Positions 25,363 to 34,195 of a stretch of 64,000 nt of DNA are shown here, one piece after another. How positions within the stretch are numbered: position 1 is the first letter of the stretch; every line of letters starts with the position of its first letter. This stretch comes from RBG-16-49-21 sp040768125 (GTDB taxonomy: Bacteria > Spirochaetota > UBA4802 > UBA5550), in the NCBI GenBank assembly GCA_040768125.1, contig JAXGNG010000001.1, positions 806,001 through 870,000 on the forward strand, written 5' to 3'. Position numbers and translations under genes: made by a program. A model generated the notes under the pieces. The model saw nothing but the letters and a program-made list of their open reading frames with translations, did no database searches and was not told the DNA's origin.

Positions 25363-25595
25363 GACAAACCTCCCGGCATGGAGAATGGAACGGCTCCTGC
25401 ATTATACCAGGGAGGTCCACGATAGTCAAGGATTTGATATCTCAACAATAAACTGCCCGGGGCCGCCTCCCGGTGAACATTCCTGGCAGGGACCCCCGTC
25501 GACCATGGAAAAGGCTTGATTTATGCCATGCCGCCATGGTGATAATAGAGTTGCCGCGACAGGATGGCGGGAGACTTGCCGCCGGGGAGGGAAAA

Positions 25596-26375
25596 ATGAG
25601 CGTGACCTGCGACATATGCGGCAGGGTGCTTGACAGCGACCAGAATGTGTACGGCGTTACCGATGAAAACGGCCGCGTCCTTTCACTCTGCGGCCTCCAT
25701 GCGGAAACCTCGATTCGCGTCGAGGAGACGCGGCGCATAGATTTTCTGACCATGGTGAGGGCCACTCTCCGCCTGGATGCCATAAGGCCGTCGCTGAAAA
25801 GGGAGCCCGAGAAATGGGTTGACTGGCACCCCCTTGAAGAGCTGGTGAGGCTGTACCGCGAGGTTCGGGACGGCGGCGGCGAACCGGGCGAGCCCGTCGC
25901 GAAGGATCGGGGCACGGGGGAAAGGGTCTTCGAGAAGAGAATTGCCCTGCCGGGAGATTTCGTCCGCGCGGTGGGCGAGGGAAGGCTCATCCAGAATGAA
26001 TTCCTCGAGATACTCGCCTTCTGCTGCGGGAAGGAGCTTTTGTCGGGAGAGCCGGAATCTGCCGTGACCTATGATGCCGGCGGCGAGCCGGAACGCCGCA
26101 CGGAGCGCTTCGGCAACGGGAAGTACGGGCTCTTCTTCGATGCGAGGCCGATTTCCTCGGGGGTGGGCGTCCACGGCGAGGAGGGCGAGTGGACCTTTCA
26201 TGGACTGCCGAAGGGGGTCAGCATGCGCGCCCGTTCCAGGCTTGACATGCGGGGCGGCGCCGGAAATTATTATTACCTGGAACTGCGCGGCGACACTCCC
26301 CATATCGCCGAATGCATTGCCCGCGCGGAGAATATACTCGGGGCCTCCATCGCGAAGTTGAATGATGAGGGGTGA
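25596..26375 (+). CDS. Hypothetical protein with N-terminal CxxC knuckle
   Basis: A 259-residue protein from ATG at 25596, chosen for GGGGAGGG just upstream. The N-terminus TCDICGR with a later Cys and His (SLCGLHAE) looks like a small zinc knuckle. The remainder is charged and soluble with no motif I recognise; the C-terminal third has two beta-rich segments ending in a helix. It is divergent from pfk with about 230 bp between. Function unknown. Confidence 0.65.
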   Translation: MSVTCDICGRVLDSDQNVYGVTDENGRVLSLCGLHAETSIRVEETRRIDFLTMVRATLRLDAIRPSLKREPEKWVDWHPLEELVRLYREVRDGGGEPGEPVAKDRGTGERVFEKRIALPGDFVRAVGEGRLIQNEFLEILAFCCGKELLSGEPESAVTYDAGGEPERRTERFGNGKYGLFFDARPISSGVGVHGEEGEWTFHGLPKGVSMRARSRLDMRGGAGNYYYLELRGDTPHIAECIARAENILGASIAKLNDEG

Positions 26376-26396
26376 TCGGCGCTTTGACCCGGGGGG

Positions 26397-26627
26397 TTAC
26401 GCGTCGATGGTTTTCCACTTTATCTGGAATTCGATCTCTTCCTCGTCACCTTCCCGCTCGTGTTCCACTGAGAACTCCGCCCGCACGGGCACGTAAATGC
26501 GTTCGCCGGCGATCTGTATCTCGAACCGCGCGCCCGCTTCAAGGGCGTCAGCCAGGCGGCGGAGCTTCGCCGCGTATTCCGCAGCTGAATAGACCTTTTC
26601 GATGTCACGTTCCTTCTTCTTCGTCAT
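26397..26627 (-). CDS. Amphi-Trp domain protein
   Basis: A 76-residue protein matching the amphi-Trp domain: an N-terminal helix with AAEYAAKLRRLADALEAG, then strands FEIQIAGERIYVPV, a glutamate-rich stretch and the closing EFQIKWK containing the conserved Trp. CAGGAG precedes the ATG by eight bases. The domain is widespread in anaerobes and halophiles, often in gas-vesicle or uncharacterised contexts; its function is not established. It is monocistronic and convergent with the preceding gene. Confidence 0.85.
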   Translation of the reverse strand: MTKKKERDIEKVYSAAEYAAKLRRLADALEAGARFEIQIAGERIYVPVRAEFSVEHEREGDEEEIEFQIKWKTIDA

Positions 26628-26818
26628 CCTGTTTCTCCTGCGTCGGGTGTAGGCGTTCCGGCTGATTCAACACCGGAAGATATTGATGCACTGTACCGCC
26701 CGCGTGAGGGCATGTCAAGTCGTAGTGGCTCATAACCTGGGTTTACATCGGCATTCTAAGAGTGCCCGGCTCCACATGGGTTGTGGGCGTGTCTCCTTCG
26801 TCCATCCGGGACGCTTCC

Positions 26819-27427
26819 TCACGTTCCCGGTTCGGCAAAGGGAACAACGGCGACCTCGGAAATGCAGGTGTCCCGCCACTTCTCGCCCGGGTAGACCTCG
26901 AGGATGGTGAGGATGCCCACGTGGCCGTTTTCACTTTCCTCGCGGAGGCCCACGTCGAACTCCTGCCAGGTCATGGCGTCCCTGAAGGAGAGCGTCACGG
27001 TCTTCACGGCCCCGCCGAACTCCACGAGGAGGCCGCACTGGTGGGCATGCTGTCCCTTGATTTTATGGAAGGTAAGGCGTGCCTTTTTTACACGATTGTT
27101 CTTTTTGAAATACGCGGGATGGGCAAGGCCCGGCACGATCCGAACCTTCTTCACCGTGGTGCCGATGCAGAAGCCCAGTTTTTCCCCGATCCCGTCACCG
27201 TCCTTCCCCTCGGCCCAGGCGGTTTTCATGTCCCCGTCGAAGGCCCTTTCCGGGAAATACCGGCGCTCCTCGTCCTTCGGCGAGAGAATGCTCGTCGCGG
27301 CGTGGAGATCACCCATGGAGCCGTTGTCGATCGTCGGAAGATAGTCAACGCACGCCATGTCGGCGTTGAGGTGCGGGCGCAGTGCCACTGAGATGAATAT
27401 CAGGAAAAGGATGATAAATCGTTTCAT
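26819..27427 (-). CDS. Secreted discoidin-like (NADase-type glycan-binding) protein
   Basis: The protein is 202 residues from ATG at 27427 (GGAG six bases before). Residues 1-22 form a signal peptide. The mature domain has ERAFDGDMKTAWAEGKDGDGIGE and VKKVRIVPGL, the pattern of F5/8-type C-like domains annotated as NADase-type glycan-binding domains, ending with LTILEVYPGEKW. It probably binds carbohydrate at the cell surface or in the periplasm. Flanking genes are unrelated small proteins. Confidence 0.75.
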   Translation of the reverse strand: MKRFIILFLIFISVALRPHLNADMACVDYLPTIDNGSMGDLHAATSILSPKDEERRYFPERAFDGDMKTAWAEGKDGDGIGEKLGFCIGTTVKKVRIVPGLAHPAYFKKNNRVKKARLTFHKIKGQHAHQCGLLVEFGGAVKTVTLSFRDAMTWQEFDVGLREESENGHVGILTILEVYPGEKWRDTCISEVAVVPFAEPGT

Positions 27428-27521
27428 GGCATTCTCCATTCATTTCAGGCGCGATAGTGCGCGCTGTTTTAACGCCACCCGGGATGGGCCCTTGGGCTGC
27501 CGGCGGATGAATTTAGTGACT

Positions 27522-27552
27522 GCGGGGCGCGGCACCCGGTGCCGCGCCCCGC
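27522..27552 (-). terminator. Perfect GC hairpin downstream of the lipoprotein pair
   Basis: A perfect 15-bp inverted repeat (left arm 27522-27536, right arm 27538-27552; effectively a 13-bp stem with a CCCGG loop) lies 24 bp past the stop of the lipoprotein at 27577. No U-tract follows on the minus strand, so termination may be partial. Confidence 0.5.
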
Positions 27553-27576
27553 CGCTCTCTTCGCATCGGTGAAACA

Positions 27577-27768
27577 TCAATTCCCGATCTTCCGGTCGTC
27601 GATCTTGGCGCATCTCATGGAGATGCCGTTTCTGGAACAGCGGTAGAGTTCACCGTTGGAGCGCGTCACCAGGTACGTTTCGTTGCCGATATTCTGTATC
27701 GAGGTATACGAGGTGCACCCGATCACGGCGCAGGAGAGCAATCCAGCCAGTAATAATAATGTTTTCAT
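27577..27768 (-). CDS. Small lipoprotein
   Basis: A 63-residue preprotein from ATG at 27768. It has a lipoprotein signal with lipobox AVIGC (Cys 18), then a short mature part with two more Cys (YRCSRNGISMRC). No family is recognised. The start codon lies just past the end of the preceding lipoprotein gene on the same strand, so the two are translationally adjacent. Possible Ser/Thr-rich envelope anchor; function unknown. Confidence 0.65.
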   Translation of the reverse strand: MKTLLLLAGLLSCAVIGCTSYTSIQNIGNETYLVTRSNGELYRCSRNGISMRCAKIDDRKIGN

Positions 27769-27769
27769 A

Positions 27770-27973
27770 TTACCATTCAACCTCCATCTGGTTCGTTTCC
27801 TTCGTGTTCAGGTCAACGATCCACATCCGGGGCAGCGCCCCGAATATGATTCTGTGACCTACAACGATAGCCTTGTTGTCCCCTGTTTTCGCCACGCCCT
27901 GGTAGCTGACGCAACCGATCGCCATGCCCGCAAAAACGCAGGCCAGCAGTAGAAGGACCAGACGCTTTGCCAT
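27770..27973 (-). CDS. Small lipoprotein
   Basis: A preprotein of about 67 residues from ATG at 27973, nine bases after AAGGGGG; the ATG at 27979 is too close to that site. The signal ends in lipobox AIGC, and the mature part (VSYQGVAKTGDNKAIVVG) contains a Trp-bearing strand. It resembles the mature start of its neighbour (TSYTSIQNIGNETYLV), so the pair is probably an old tandem duplication. Function unknown. Confidence 0.65.
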   Translation of the reverse strand: MAKRLVLLLLACVFAGMAIGCVSYQGVAKTGDNKAIVVGHRIIFGALPRMWIVDLNTKETNQMEVEW

Positions 27974-28425
27974 GCTCATACCCCCTTGTTGTAGTGGTTA
28001 ATCATCCCCTCAGCCCGTGCGCCCTTGATGAACGTGTCGGGGAATAATTATCTGGTACAGTGGCGGTTTGGGTGAGAATTACAGGCTACAATTATCGGTA
28101 TCGCTATGTTCATGGCATCCCCCCCCTTGATAAGGCGATACAAAACAGGTACGGCATGCGGCCTGATCATCGTGAATGGTGTGCAATTAGCATTACATGG
28201 TAGTGAAAATAATTCAAGAAAAAAACGCATTTTAGCATAACAACTAACAGGCTGATAGCTCCGGGAAAACCGACGAATGGCCAGTTTTGTCCGGTGTTCA
28301 CACAGCCCGCATACGCCCCTACGGCCCAGGGTGGGAATAAACTGTTTGCGAAGAAACCATCGGCGCATTATGCTTGCCATGATGAAAGAAATCGGTTATC
28401 CTGTTTCAATGAGTGACGTGCCGGT
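27974..28425. other. Intergenic region, no gene supported
   Basis: About 450 bp between divergent genes. It is AT-rich at 28180-28260 and should hold promoters in both directions, but no clean -35/-10 pair was found. A 21-codon ORF (28048-28113, minus) preceded by AAGGGGGGG resembles the leader of the neighbouring lipoprotein genes and may be a relic. Confidence 0.5.
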
Positions 28426-28434
28426 ATGACCGCC

Positions 28435-29496
28435 ATGCGTGAAATTGAGCCCGGTATATTCCTTGTGACTGAACAGGGCGGAAGGACCCCCATGCGGCCG
28501 CCCCTGAACATCTATGTCCTGGCCGGAAAAAACGGCCTGGTCTACGACGCGGGGTACGGCACCGGAGGGTCACTGAGGTATCTCGCAAGGATGATCCGTC
28601 GCGTCGAAACGCTCTGCCGGGACCGGGGCGAGCCGTGTTCAATAGGAAGGGCCCTGCCGAGCCATGCCCATCCGGATCATTTCTCGGGCCTCGCGGGCCT
28701 CAGGGAGGAACTTGGCCTGAAGATACTTCTTACCCAAGGGATGATGAACACGGTCTGCAGCAGGGAGGCGTACCGGGAATCATACCGCAACGAGGAGGAG
28801 GGTATGGGCCTTTTGGCGCGCCTGGCCCGTAACCGTCTCGTCCGTTCCGTTGTGTCACGCTTCTACGAGGCACTCTACGGCACGCGTTTCATCGACGATC
28901 CGGATGAGATTGTCAATGAGGGAGGAACCCTGGATATCGGCGGGAGAATCTGGCGCGTCATCCCCTCCCCGGGGCATTCCCCGGATCATATCTCGCTTTA
29001 CGATGAGAAGAGCGGCGTGCTCCTGGGGGGCGACAACGTTCTCAGGAGCGTCACCACCTGGCTCGGCCCCCCGAAATCCGATTTGAAGATCTACATCCGA
29101 ACACTTGAGCGAATACGCGCGCTCCCCGGGCTGAGGCTGATACTGGGCGCCCACGGGAGCCCAGTCAATAATCCCCGGGAGCGGATCGGGGAGATCATTG
29201 AATGGCGGCGGCAGCGTCTCGAGCATGTGTACGAAGCCGTGGCGTGCGCGGGGGAAGCGGGTGTGAGCAAGCGTGACGTGGTGCGCGCCATCTACCGGAG
29301 GGAGAGCATTATGAGGCGCTTCCTGGCTGACGGTTGGATCGATCTTTCGCTGAAGTGTCTCTTCGAAGAGGGGCGCATTCGTGAGGTATTGCCGGGAAGA
29401 TATGCCGCATCCCGGGGCCGCCTGGGTGGCGAGAGGGCGGAGCGAGCAGTGCGGTCAAAAGAAGTGGATCAAAAAACGAGCGAGGTTATGCCATGA
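28435..29496 (+). CDS. Metallo-beta-lactamase-fold hydrolase
   Basis: A 353-residue protein from ATG at 28435 (ATG at 28426 also in frame). The metal-binding motif is SHAHPDH with H77, H79, D81 and H82, followed by a second His in SPGHSPDH and a third region GAHGSPV. The GDN segment carries the bridging Asp. A C-terminal winged-helix-like part (residues about 280-330), as in LACTB2/BLH-type proteins, contacts substrate. The natural reaction may be thioester or phosphodiester hydrolysis. The stop overlaps the next gene's ATG. Confidence 0.88.
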   Translation: MREIEPGIFLVTEQGGRTPMRPPLNIYVLAGKNGLVYDAGYGTGGSLRYLARMIRRVETLCRDRGEPCSIGRALPSHAHPDHFSGLAGLREELGLKILLTQGMMNTVCSREAYRESYRNEEEGMGLLARLARNRLVRSVVSRFYEALYGTRFIDDPDEIVNEGGTLDIGGRIWRVIPSPGHSPDHISLYDEKSGVLLGGDNVLRSVTTWLGPPKSDLKIYIRTLERIRALPGLRLILGAHGSPVNNPRERIGEIIEWRRQRLEHVYEAVACAGEAGVSKRDVVRAIYRRESIMRRFLADGWIDLSLKCLFEEGRIREVLPGRYAASRGRLGGERAERAVRSKEVDQKTSEVMP

Positions 29497-29924
29497 AAAT
29501 GAGAGCCGGAGGGATCGTGCTGTCAGCCCTGCTTCTCGCTGGGATGGTCGTCCTGACGACAGTCACGCAGTCAAAAGAGAAAAAAACGGATTACTCTGTC
29601 CTTCTGGGGACCTGGGTTGACCTGAAGACCAATGAATTCACCGGGGTCATCGCGCACTTCAAGCCGAAGGGGGAGTACGCCGAATATATTTTCTATGATA
29701 AGGAAGAGAAGCTCGTGCCGGGGGAACAGCCGAAGACCCTCGTGTGGACGGGCCACGGCACCTACAGCGTGTCATACGACGTCCTCGTGATAAAAATGAC
29801 CGCCACATCGGACAACCTGCCGCCATTCAACAAGTCGTTCCACTTCGTGCGGTTCGGTAAGAGCGAGATGGAGCTTCTCAACACCGCCGGCGGTGAGAGG
29901 ACCGTCTGGAAGAAGGTCGAGTAG
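29493..29924 (+). CDS. Exported hypothetical protein
   Basis: A 143-residue protein overlapping the hydrolase stop (ATGA). Residues 1-26 form a signal peptide or anchor. The mature domain is beta-rich: LLGTWVDLKTNEF opens it and ELLNTAGGERTVWKK closes it, a lipocalin-like arrangement seen in small periplasmic proteins. No named family. Coupling to the MBL-fold gene suggests joint expression. Confidence 0.65.
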   Translation: MKMRAGGIVLSALLLAGMVVLTTVTQSKEKKTDYSVLLGTWVDLKTNEFTGVIAHFKPKGEYAEYIFYDKEEKLVPGEQPKTLVWTGHGTYSVSYDVLVIKMTATSDNLPPFNKSFHFVRFGKSEMELLNTAGGERTVWKKVE

Positions 29925-29940
29925 CGGTCGCGCCGAAGCC

Positions 29941-30465
29941 TCAGTCCCATTTCTGCGGGACTTTCCGGATACGGGACGTATCGTACCCGACGGACTTCAC
30001 CTTCTCGATGATGGCGTCGTAGACCGGGGCCGGCATCACGGGCTCCCGCGACATGATCCAGAGGTAGTCGAGCTTGCTCCGGCCGATCACGGTATGGCGG
30101 TACTCCTCGTCGAGATGGATGATGAGGAATTCCGACTTGAAGGGCCAGATAAACTGCATGTCCCAGTGGGCGTTGGTCCCGGTATTCACGACGAATCCGC
30201 GGGGACGCAGGGTTTTCTCCTTCCCGTCGAACCCTCCCTTCCGAAACGTGAAGGTGGTGGCGATGGTCCCGTCGTCGTCCAGGCGGTAGGATTCCACGGC
30301 GTTGTAGATGTCCTTCTCGATGAACGTGGGGATCGACGCGATGACGTACCAGTCTCCCATGAACCGCGGGAGGTCGACGCGGGGCACCGTGTCGAGTTTG
30401 GGCGATGACGAGCAGGCGACGAAGAGTGGGGCGGCAAGGATGCCGCACGCGATAATCTGTTTCAT
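29941..30465 (-). CDS. blc: Outer-membrane lipocalin (Blc-like)
   Basis: The protein is 174 residues from ATG at 30465, with AGGAGA nine bases upstream. The lipoprotein signal ends at LFVAC (Cys18). The lipocalin GxW motif is FMGDWYVIA near residue 38, and the second conserved region is KLDYLWIMSREP, as in bacterial lipocalin Blc. These proteins bind lysophospholipids or fatty acids at the outer membrane. It is convergent with the preceding gene and separated from the DUF2804 gene by 100 bp. Confidence 0.9.
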   Translation of the reverse strand: MKQIIACGILAAPLFVACSSSPKLDTVPRVDLPRFMGDWYVIASIPTFIEKDIYNAVESYRLDDDGTIATTFTFRKGGFDGKEKTLRPRGFVVNTGTNAHWDMQFIWPFKSEFLIIHLDEEYRHTVIGRSKLDYLWIMSREPVMPAPVYDAIIEKVKSVGYDTSRIRKVPQKWD

Positions 30466-30565
30466 GGCAGTGTCTCCTGTATGGTGAACGTGCTTTGTGA
30501 GTGTAATGTATGAATAAACGCCGTGAATGTCAAACCTTCTGAGAGTTCCTCTCATGTCGATCCCC

Positions 30566-31603
30566 CTACCAGCGGTTGAACACGTCCTCGGCGAATCCGA
30601 GGAAGCGATGAAGCCTCACGGCCGTGCCGTCGTCAAGGACCGCCGTGCCGTTGAACTCCCCGAAGACCTGGTGCTGTATCGATGTAATGATTCCCAGGTT
30701 TGTGTCGGAGCGCCGGTCCAGGAGAGGCGCGAAGTCCGCTTCGAAGCGTCCGTCGGAGCTCGTGAAGCGCCAGGGCCTCATGTAGTCACTGGTGTCGATG
30801 TGGAAGCGAACCTCCTCGAGCTTGTGGGCCCTCCCGCCGTGGAAGAGCATGTTTTCCGAGGCGGGGGTGCGATCCGAGAAGCCGTAGCCGATGTTCCAGC
30901 CGAAGGGGACGCCCTCGACGCGTCCCGAGGCGGACCCCCAGTACCAGCGGTTCCGGTAGGTCCAGTTGCCCCGCCCCCAGTCGAGGGCCCCGAAGTCCTC
31001 CGCCTCATCGAAGGCATAATCCCGGGAGCCGATCCTGAACCCGCCCCGGGCGGGCATGCAGTTGATCTTCCGGTTGTAATAGAAGGCCCTCCGGTTCTCC
31101 GCCCAGGAGGTGGCGATGTTCATGCTCTCGAGGTCCGCCGGCTGCTCGAGCTCCACTGATCCCTCGAGGCCCCGGTTCCCCTCCGCGTCCTCGATTCCCG
31201 GCGCGCTGAAGGTGAGGGTGCGCCTCCCGGGTAGGTATTCGAATTCGAGGGAGAGCCGGTCATGCTTAAAGCAGACGGCACCCGCGTCGCTGTCGGGTGA
31301 GAGGCCGGTCCTGCCCCGGGGGAAGGGCCTCAGGGCATCGGCCTGGCGGTAGTGGCCCCGGGTGAAATCCAGGAAGCACAGCGCGAAGAGCCCCGCGTAC
31401 CCGAGGTCGCTCATGGTGAGGGTGATGCCGAAGCGGCCGCCGTGTGAGAGAATGGAATAGTAGTCCCATTCCTTGATACGGTGCCATCCCGCGCGGACCA
31501 TGGAGCGGTCGTAGCGCCAGAGGGGCCTTCGTGCCCATCCCTCCTCCTTGATGCGGCCGTCGGGTCCAAGAAGATCGATCGGGGATGTGACTTCATGCTG
31601 CAT
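30566..31603 (-). CDS. DUF2804 family protein
   Basis: A 345-residue protein from ATG at 31603, supported by GGAGG seven bases upstream. The whole length matches the DUF2804 pattern: an N-terminal WARRPLWRYDR segment, KEWDYYSI, a central FYYNRKINCMPA and LDWGRGNWTYRNRWYWGSASG, and a C-terminal HQVFGEFNGT. The fold is probably beta-rich and lipocalin-like (AttH/CrtC-like). Function unknown. No signal peptide. Confidence 0.85.
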   Translation of the reverse strand: MQHEVTSPIDLLGPDGRIKEEGWARRPLWRYDRSMVRAGWHRIKEWDYYSILSHGGRFGITLTMSDLGYAGLFALCFLDFTRGHYRQADALRPFPRGRTGLSPDSDAGAVCFKHDRLSLEFEYLPGRRTLTFSAPGIEDAEGNRGLEGSVELEQPADLESMNIATSWAENRRAFYYNRKINCMPARGGFRIGSRDYAFDEAEDFGALDWGRGNWTYRNRWYWGSASGRVEGVPFGWNIGYGFSDRTPASENMLFHGGRAHKLEEVRFHIDTSDYMRPWRFTSSDGRFEADFAPLLDRRSDTNLGIITSIQHQVFGEFNGTAVLDDGTAVRLHRFLGFAEDVFNRW

Positions 31604-31740
31604 GGGTGCCTCCGCTTCCCTCCGGTCCAATTATTACATTGCTGATAATCCCCTGACAAGTAAAAAAGCAAGATCGTCGCCATGGCCGCCAAAAACCCTT
31701 GCAAAAAAACGCCGACCACCCGATCCCTGTCTGTGAAATC

Positions 31741-32628
31741 ATGAAAGCGACGCGAAACAAACCATCAATCCCGGCAGCCCCGCAGCGCAGGAGGGTACGA
31801 TTCCTCATTGCCTCCGCCCTGACGGCCATGGCCGCGGCGGCTCCCCTGGCCGCGGAGACCGGGTATTCCCCCGAGGAAAAGGCCCTGATATGGCTCAGGA
31901 CAAAAATGTATGAGCGGGAATACCGAAGGATCATGGAGAGGGGCGCACTACTCGATCTCGCCCTCTCGCGCCTGAAGGGGGGTCCCGTTGCCTGGAATGA
32001 TGATTTCCCCGCATTTCAGCGCGAGCGCCTGGCGGGGTTCATTTCGGATCTTCCCGGGGCGCAGAAGGACGATACGATCTGCTTCGGCGATTCGCTCCTC
32101 GACCTCACCCGGGACCGGCTCAGCTCGGTTCGTCCAGGGCTCAACTTTTCCGTCAGCGGCTCCTGGGCGCACCACATGGCACGGATGGCGGCGGAGATGC
32201 GGTCTCCCCTCGCGCGGAAAGGGATATACGACAGGGTCAGGTTCGTCATCGTGGGGAGCCTCGGCGGCAACCCGCTCCTGACACGGCAGCCCGTTGACCT
32301 CACGATCGAACGGAGCCTTGACGCGCTGAAGGCCATGCGGCGACTCTACCCCGATGCGCGGTTCATCGTGTTCGGGATTCCCCCCACGGTGAGCCTCTAC
32401 GCGAACCTGAACGCCCCTGCCTTCGAGCAGGCCATCCTGAACTGGGTGCGGGGAGACAGGGACGCGGTGTTCCTTCCCCTCCAGCGCCGCTTCGCCGGAA
32501 GGTTAGGACTCTTCCCCCGGGGGGTCATGTCCTCGGACGGCGTCCATTTTTCCCGGAAGGGCGCCCGGGAGTTTGACCGGCTCCTGAAAAAGGCAAAGCT
32601 GGTTCCGCCCGGTACCATTGTCGATTGA
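31741..32628 (+). CDS. Exported SGNH/GDSL-family hydrolase
   Basis: A 295-residue protein from ATG at 31741 (an in-frame codon at 31699 is weaker). A signal peptide ends near AAAPLAAE (residue 39). Block I is CFGDSLLD with Ser118 as nucleophile. Block V is SSDGVHFSRKG, with Asp and His completing the triad. Block II/III Gly and Asn are visible in VGSLGGNP. Likely a periplasmic esterase, acyltransferase-like or carbohydrate deacetylase; substrate unknown. Confidence 0.8.
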   Translation: MKATRNKPSIPAAPQRRRVRFLIASALTAMAAAAPLAAETGYSPEEKALIWLRTKMYEREYRRIMERGALLDLALSRLKGGPVAWNDDFPAFQRERLAGFISDLPGAQKDDTICFGDSLLDLTRDRLSSVRPGLNFSVSGSWAHHMARMAAEMRSPLARKGIYDRVRFVIVGSLGGNPLLTRQPVDLTIERSLDALKAMRRLYPDARFIVFGIPPTVSLYANLNAPAFEQAILNWVRGDRDAVFLPLQRRFAGRLGLFPRGVMSSDGVHFSRKGAREFDRLLKKAKLVPPGTIVD

Positions 32629-32768
32629 GGGAAGAGGGAAAGCGGGGCGACCGTCACGCGGTTCACCGGCCCTCAATTTTTGCTCCATCGGCTTCTTTCT
32701 TATCCTGCGCGAATATTTCTGCTGTGGGTATGTATTTTCTTCACCCTCCTTCCCGGCATTCAAAAAAT

Positions 32769-32797
32769 TTGATTTTATACGCACAGAGTTTTATATT
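32769..32797 (+). promoter_or_regulatory. Sigma-70-type promoter of the triple-repeat protein
   Basis: TTGATT (32769-32774), a 17-bp spacer and TATATT (32792-32797). The expected start lies about 20 bp before the GGGAGG ribosome binding site of the next ORF. Confidence 0.7.
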
Positions 32798-32829
32798 GTA
32801 AGTAGAGGCAAGTATGGGAGGTGAAGAGA

Positions 32830-33054
32830 ATGAGTTATACGCACCAGCATATCGACGAAGGGGACGTGTTCGCGACCTTTATACATCCCGAAGAGCCACA
32901 TGCAGAAAGCGTGCCAAAGCACGTTGACGAAGGGGATGTCTTCGCGAGCCTTTTGGATGGCGAGAGGCCGAAAAAGGAAAGCGTTCCCGAACACATTGAC
33001 GAGGGGGACGTGTTCGCGACCTTCATCCACCCGGATGACGGAAACGTTCATTAA
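32830..33054 (+). CDS. 74-residue protein with three 24-residue repeats
   Basis: ATG at 32830 is preceded by GGGAGG (32816-32821) and by a good promoter (32769-32797). The sequence is three copies of a 24-residue unit starting at His7, His31 and His55. Each begins H(I/V)DEGDVFA(T/S) and runs to ESVP before the next. The protein is acidic and His-rich, with no signal peptide, membrane segment or Cys. I recognise no family. The acidic DEGD motif beside His suggests possible metal binding, which is inference. Followed by 87 bp to the convergent methyltransferase. Confidence 0.75.
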   Translation: MSYTHQHIDEGDVFATFIHPEEPHAESVPKHVDEGDVFASLLDGERPKKESVPEHIDEGDVFATFIHPDDGNVH

Positions 33055-33141
33055 CGAGGGAAGAATTTCGTGCTGACAAGCGTGACGCGGGAGCATCCTG
33101 TTCCCGCGATACATCACGCGTGGTGGGGTAGAAGCGAAGAG

Positions 33142-33990
33142 TTATTTCCCGCAGATTACGACAGTGCAGTCGTTAAAATCCCGTATCTCACTGAAGGCGA
33201 TATTGATCCTGGCGAGGAGTTCCTCGATCTGGCTTCTCGTGCGGTAGGGTATTGTATCCGGTACGCTATCGATCAGGTCCTTCTTCGAGAGGCCGATCTT
33301 CTCCCCGTCGCTGAAGAGCCGGTTGATCCACTTCCTTTCTGTCATGAACTCTTTAGGTCGGGTGAGGCCCACCATGGCCCACTCGAAATTAACGCGGGCC
33401 ATGCTTTTCCCCGTCCACTTTTTGATCGGGATGGCGCAGAGGGGCGGGAACTTTTCGGCGATCTCGTTGATCTCGAAGATTCTCGACATGTGGTAGATGT
33501 CGTACGCGTCGCCGGTGTCGATGACGCCGATCTTCCTGTAGATCTTCTCGATCCGTGGCGGAATTTTATAGAAGGCGATGAAGACCGTGCCCCCGGGGCG
33601 GCATACCCGGCGCGCCTCGCCGATGAACCTGGCGATGGCGGTCTCGTCCGCGCCGTAATCGACCACGCCGGAGGATATGATGACCGTGGTAAATGATTCG
33701 TTTTCAAAAGGAAGATCGCCCGCGTCCCCCTCGACGATGTCGAGACCGTATTTTTCCTTCGCGATCCGCACCATCTGGGGGTTGATGTCCAGGCCCAGGG
33801 CCCGGAATCCCTTGTCCTCCAGATAGCGCACGATGATCCCCTGCCCCGCGCCGATAACCAGCGCGTCGGATGCCATCCGGTCGATGAGTGCTTCGGTCAC
33901 CCGCGTGCTGAAGTGACGGTCTTCAATGTGGTTCCAGAGGGGTGCCCAGGTGCTCCACCAGTGTTCCGCTTCCATGGCCATCTCGCTCAA
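33142..33990 (-). CDS. Class I SAM-dependent methyltransferase
   Basis: The product has 282 residues from TTG at 33990, or 277-279 from ATG at 33975 or 33981. Motif I is VIGAGQGIIVRYL near residue 45. The acidic end of strand 2 is LGLDINPQMV, then GDAGDLPFENESFTTVI and the post-motif segment RRVCRPGGTVFIAF. The C-terminal 100 residues replace the usual substrate cap. It is of the Methyltransf_11 type; substrate unknown. It lies divergent from the BtrH cassette and could tailor its product, but no direct link is visible. Confidence 0.88.
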   Translation of the reverse strand: MSEMAMEAEHWWSTWAPLWNHIEDRHFSTRVTEALIDRMASDALVIGAGQGIIVRYLEDKGFRALGLDINPQMVRIAKEKYGLDIVEGDAGDLPFENESFTTVIISSGVVDYGADETAIARFIGEARRVCRPGGTVFIAFYKIPPRIEKIYRKIGVIDTGDAYDIYHMSRIFEINEIAEKFPPLCAIPIKKWTGKSMARVNFEWAMVGLTRPKEFMTERKWINRLFSDGEKIGLSKKDLIDSVPDTIPYRTRSQIEELLARINIAFSEIRDFNDCTVVICGK

Positions 33991-34195
33991 TGGATTTTTG
34001 ACGCAACCGGTCAGGGTGAATCGATAATTATCATGGCCGGTCCTGACGCACCGTCAACATATTTTTTTACCCTCAATGGTCCATTGAACTGCAACGGCGG
34101 GTTCGTGAGAACCGGCACGCCTTTCACGAAAAAAGAATGGACAATGACGTTGATTTTATTATTACTATTCCCCACTATCACGCGAGGGTGATCCG

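Noticed and set aside
28048..28380. 110-residue minus ORF
   Set aside because: No signal, motif or ribosome binding site at its start; only the last 21 codons have a plausible leader.
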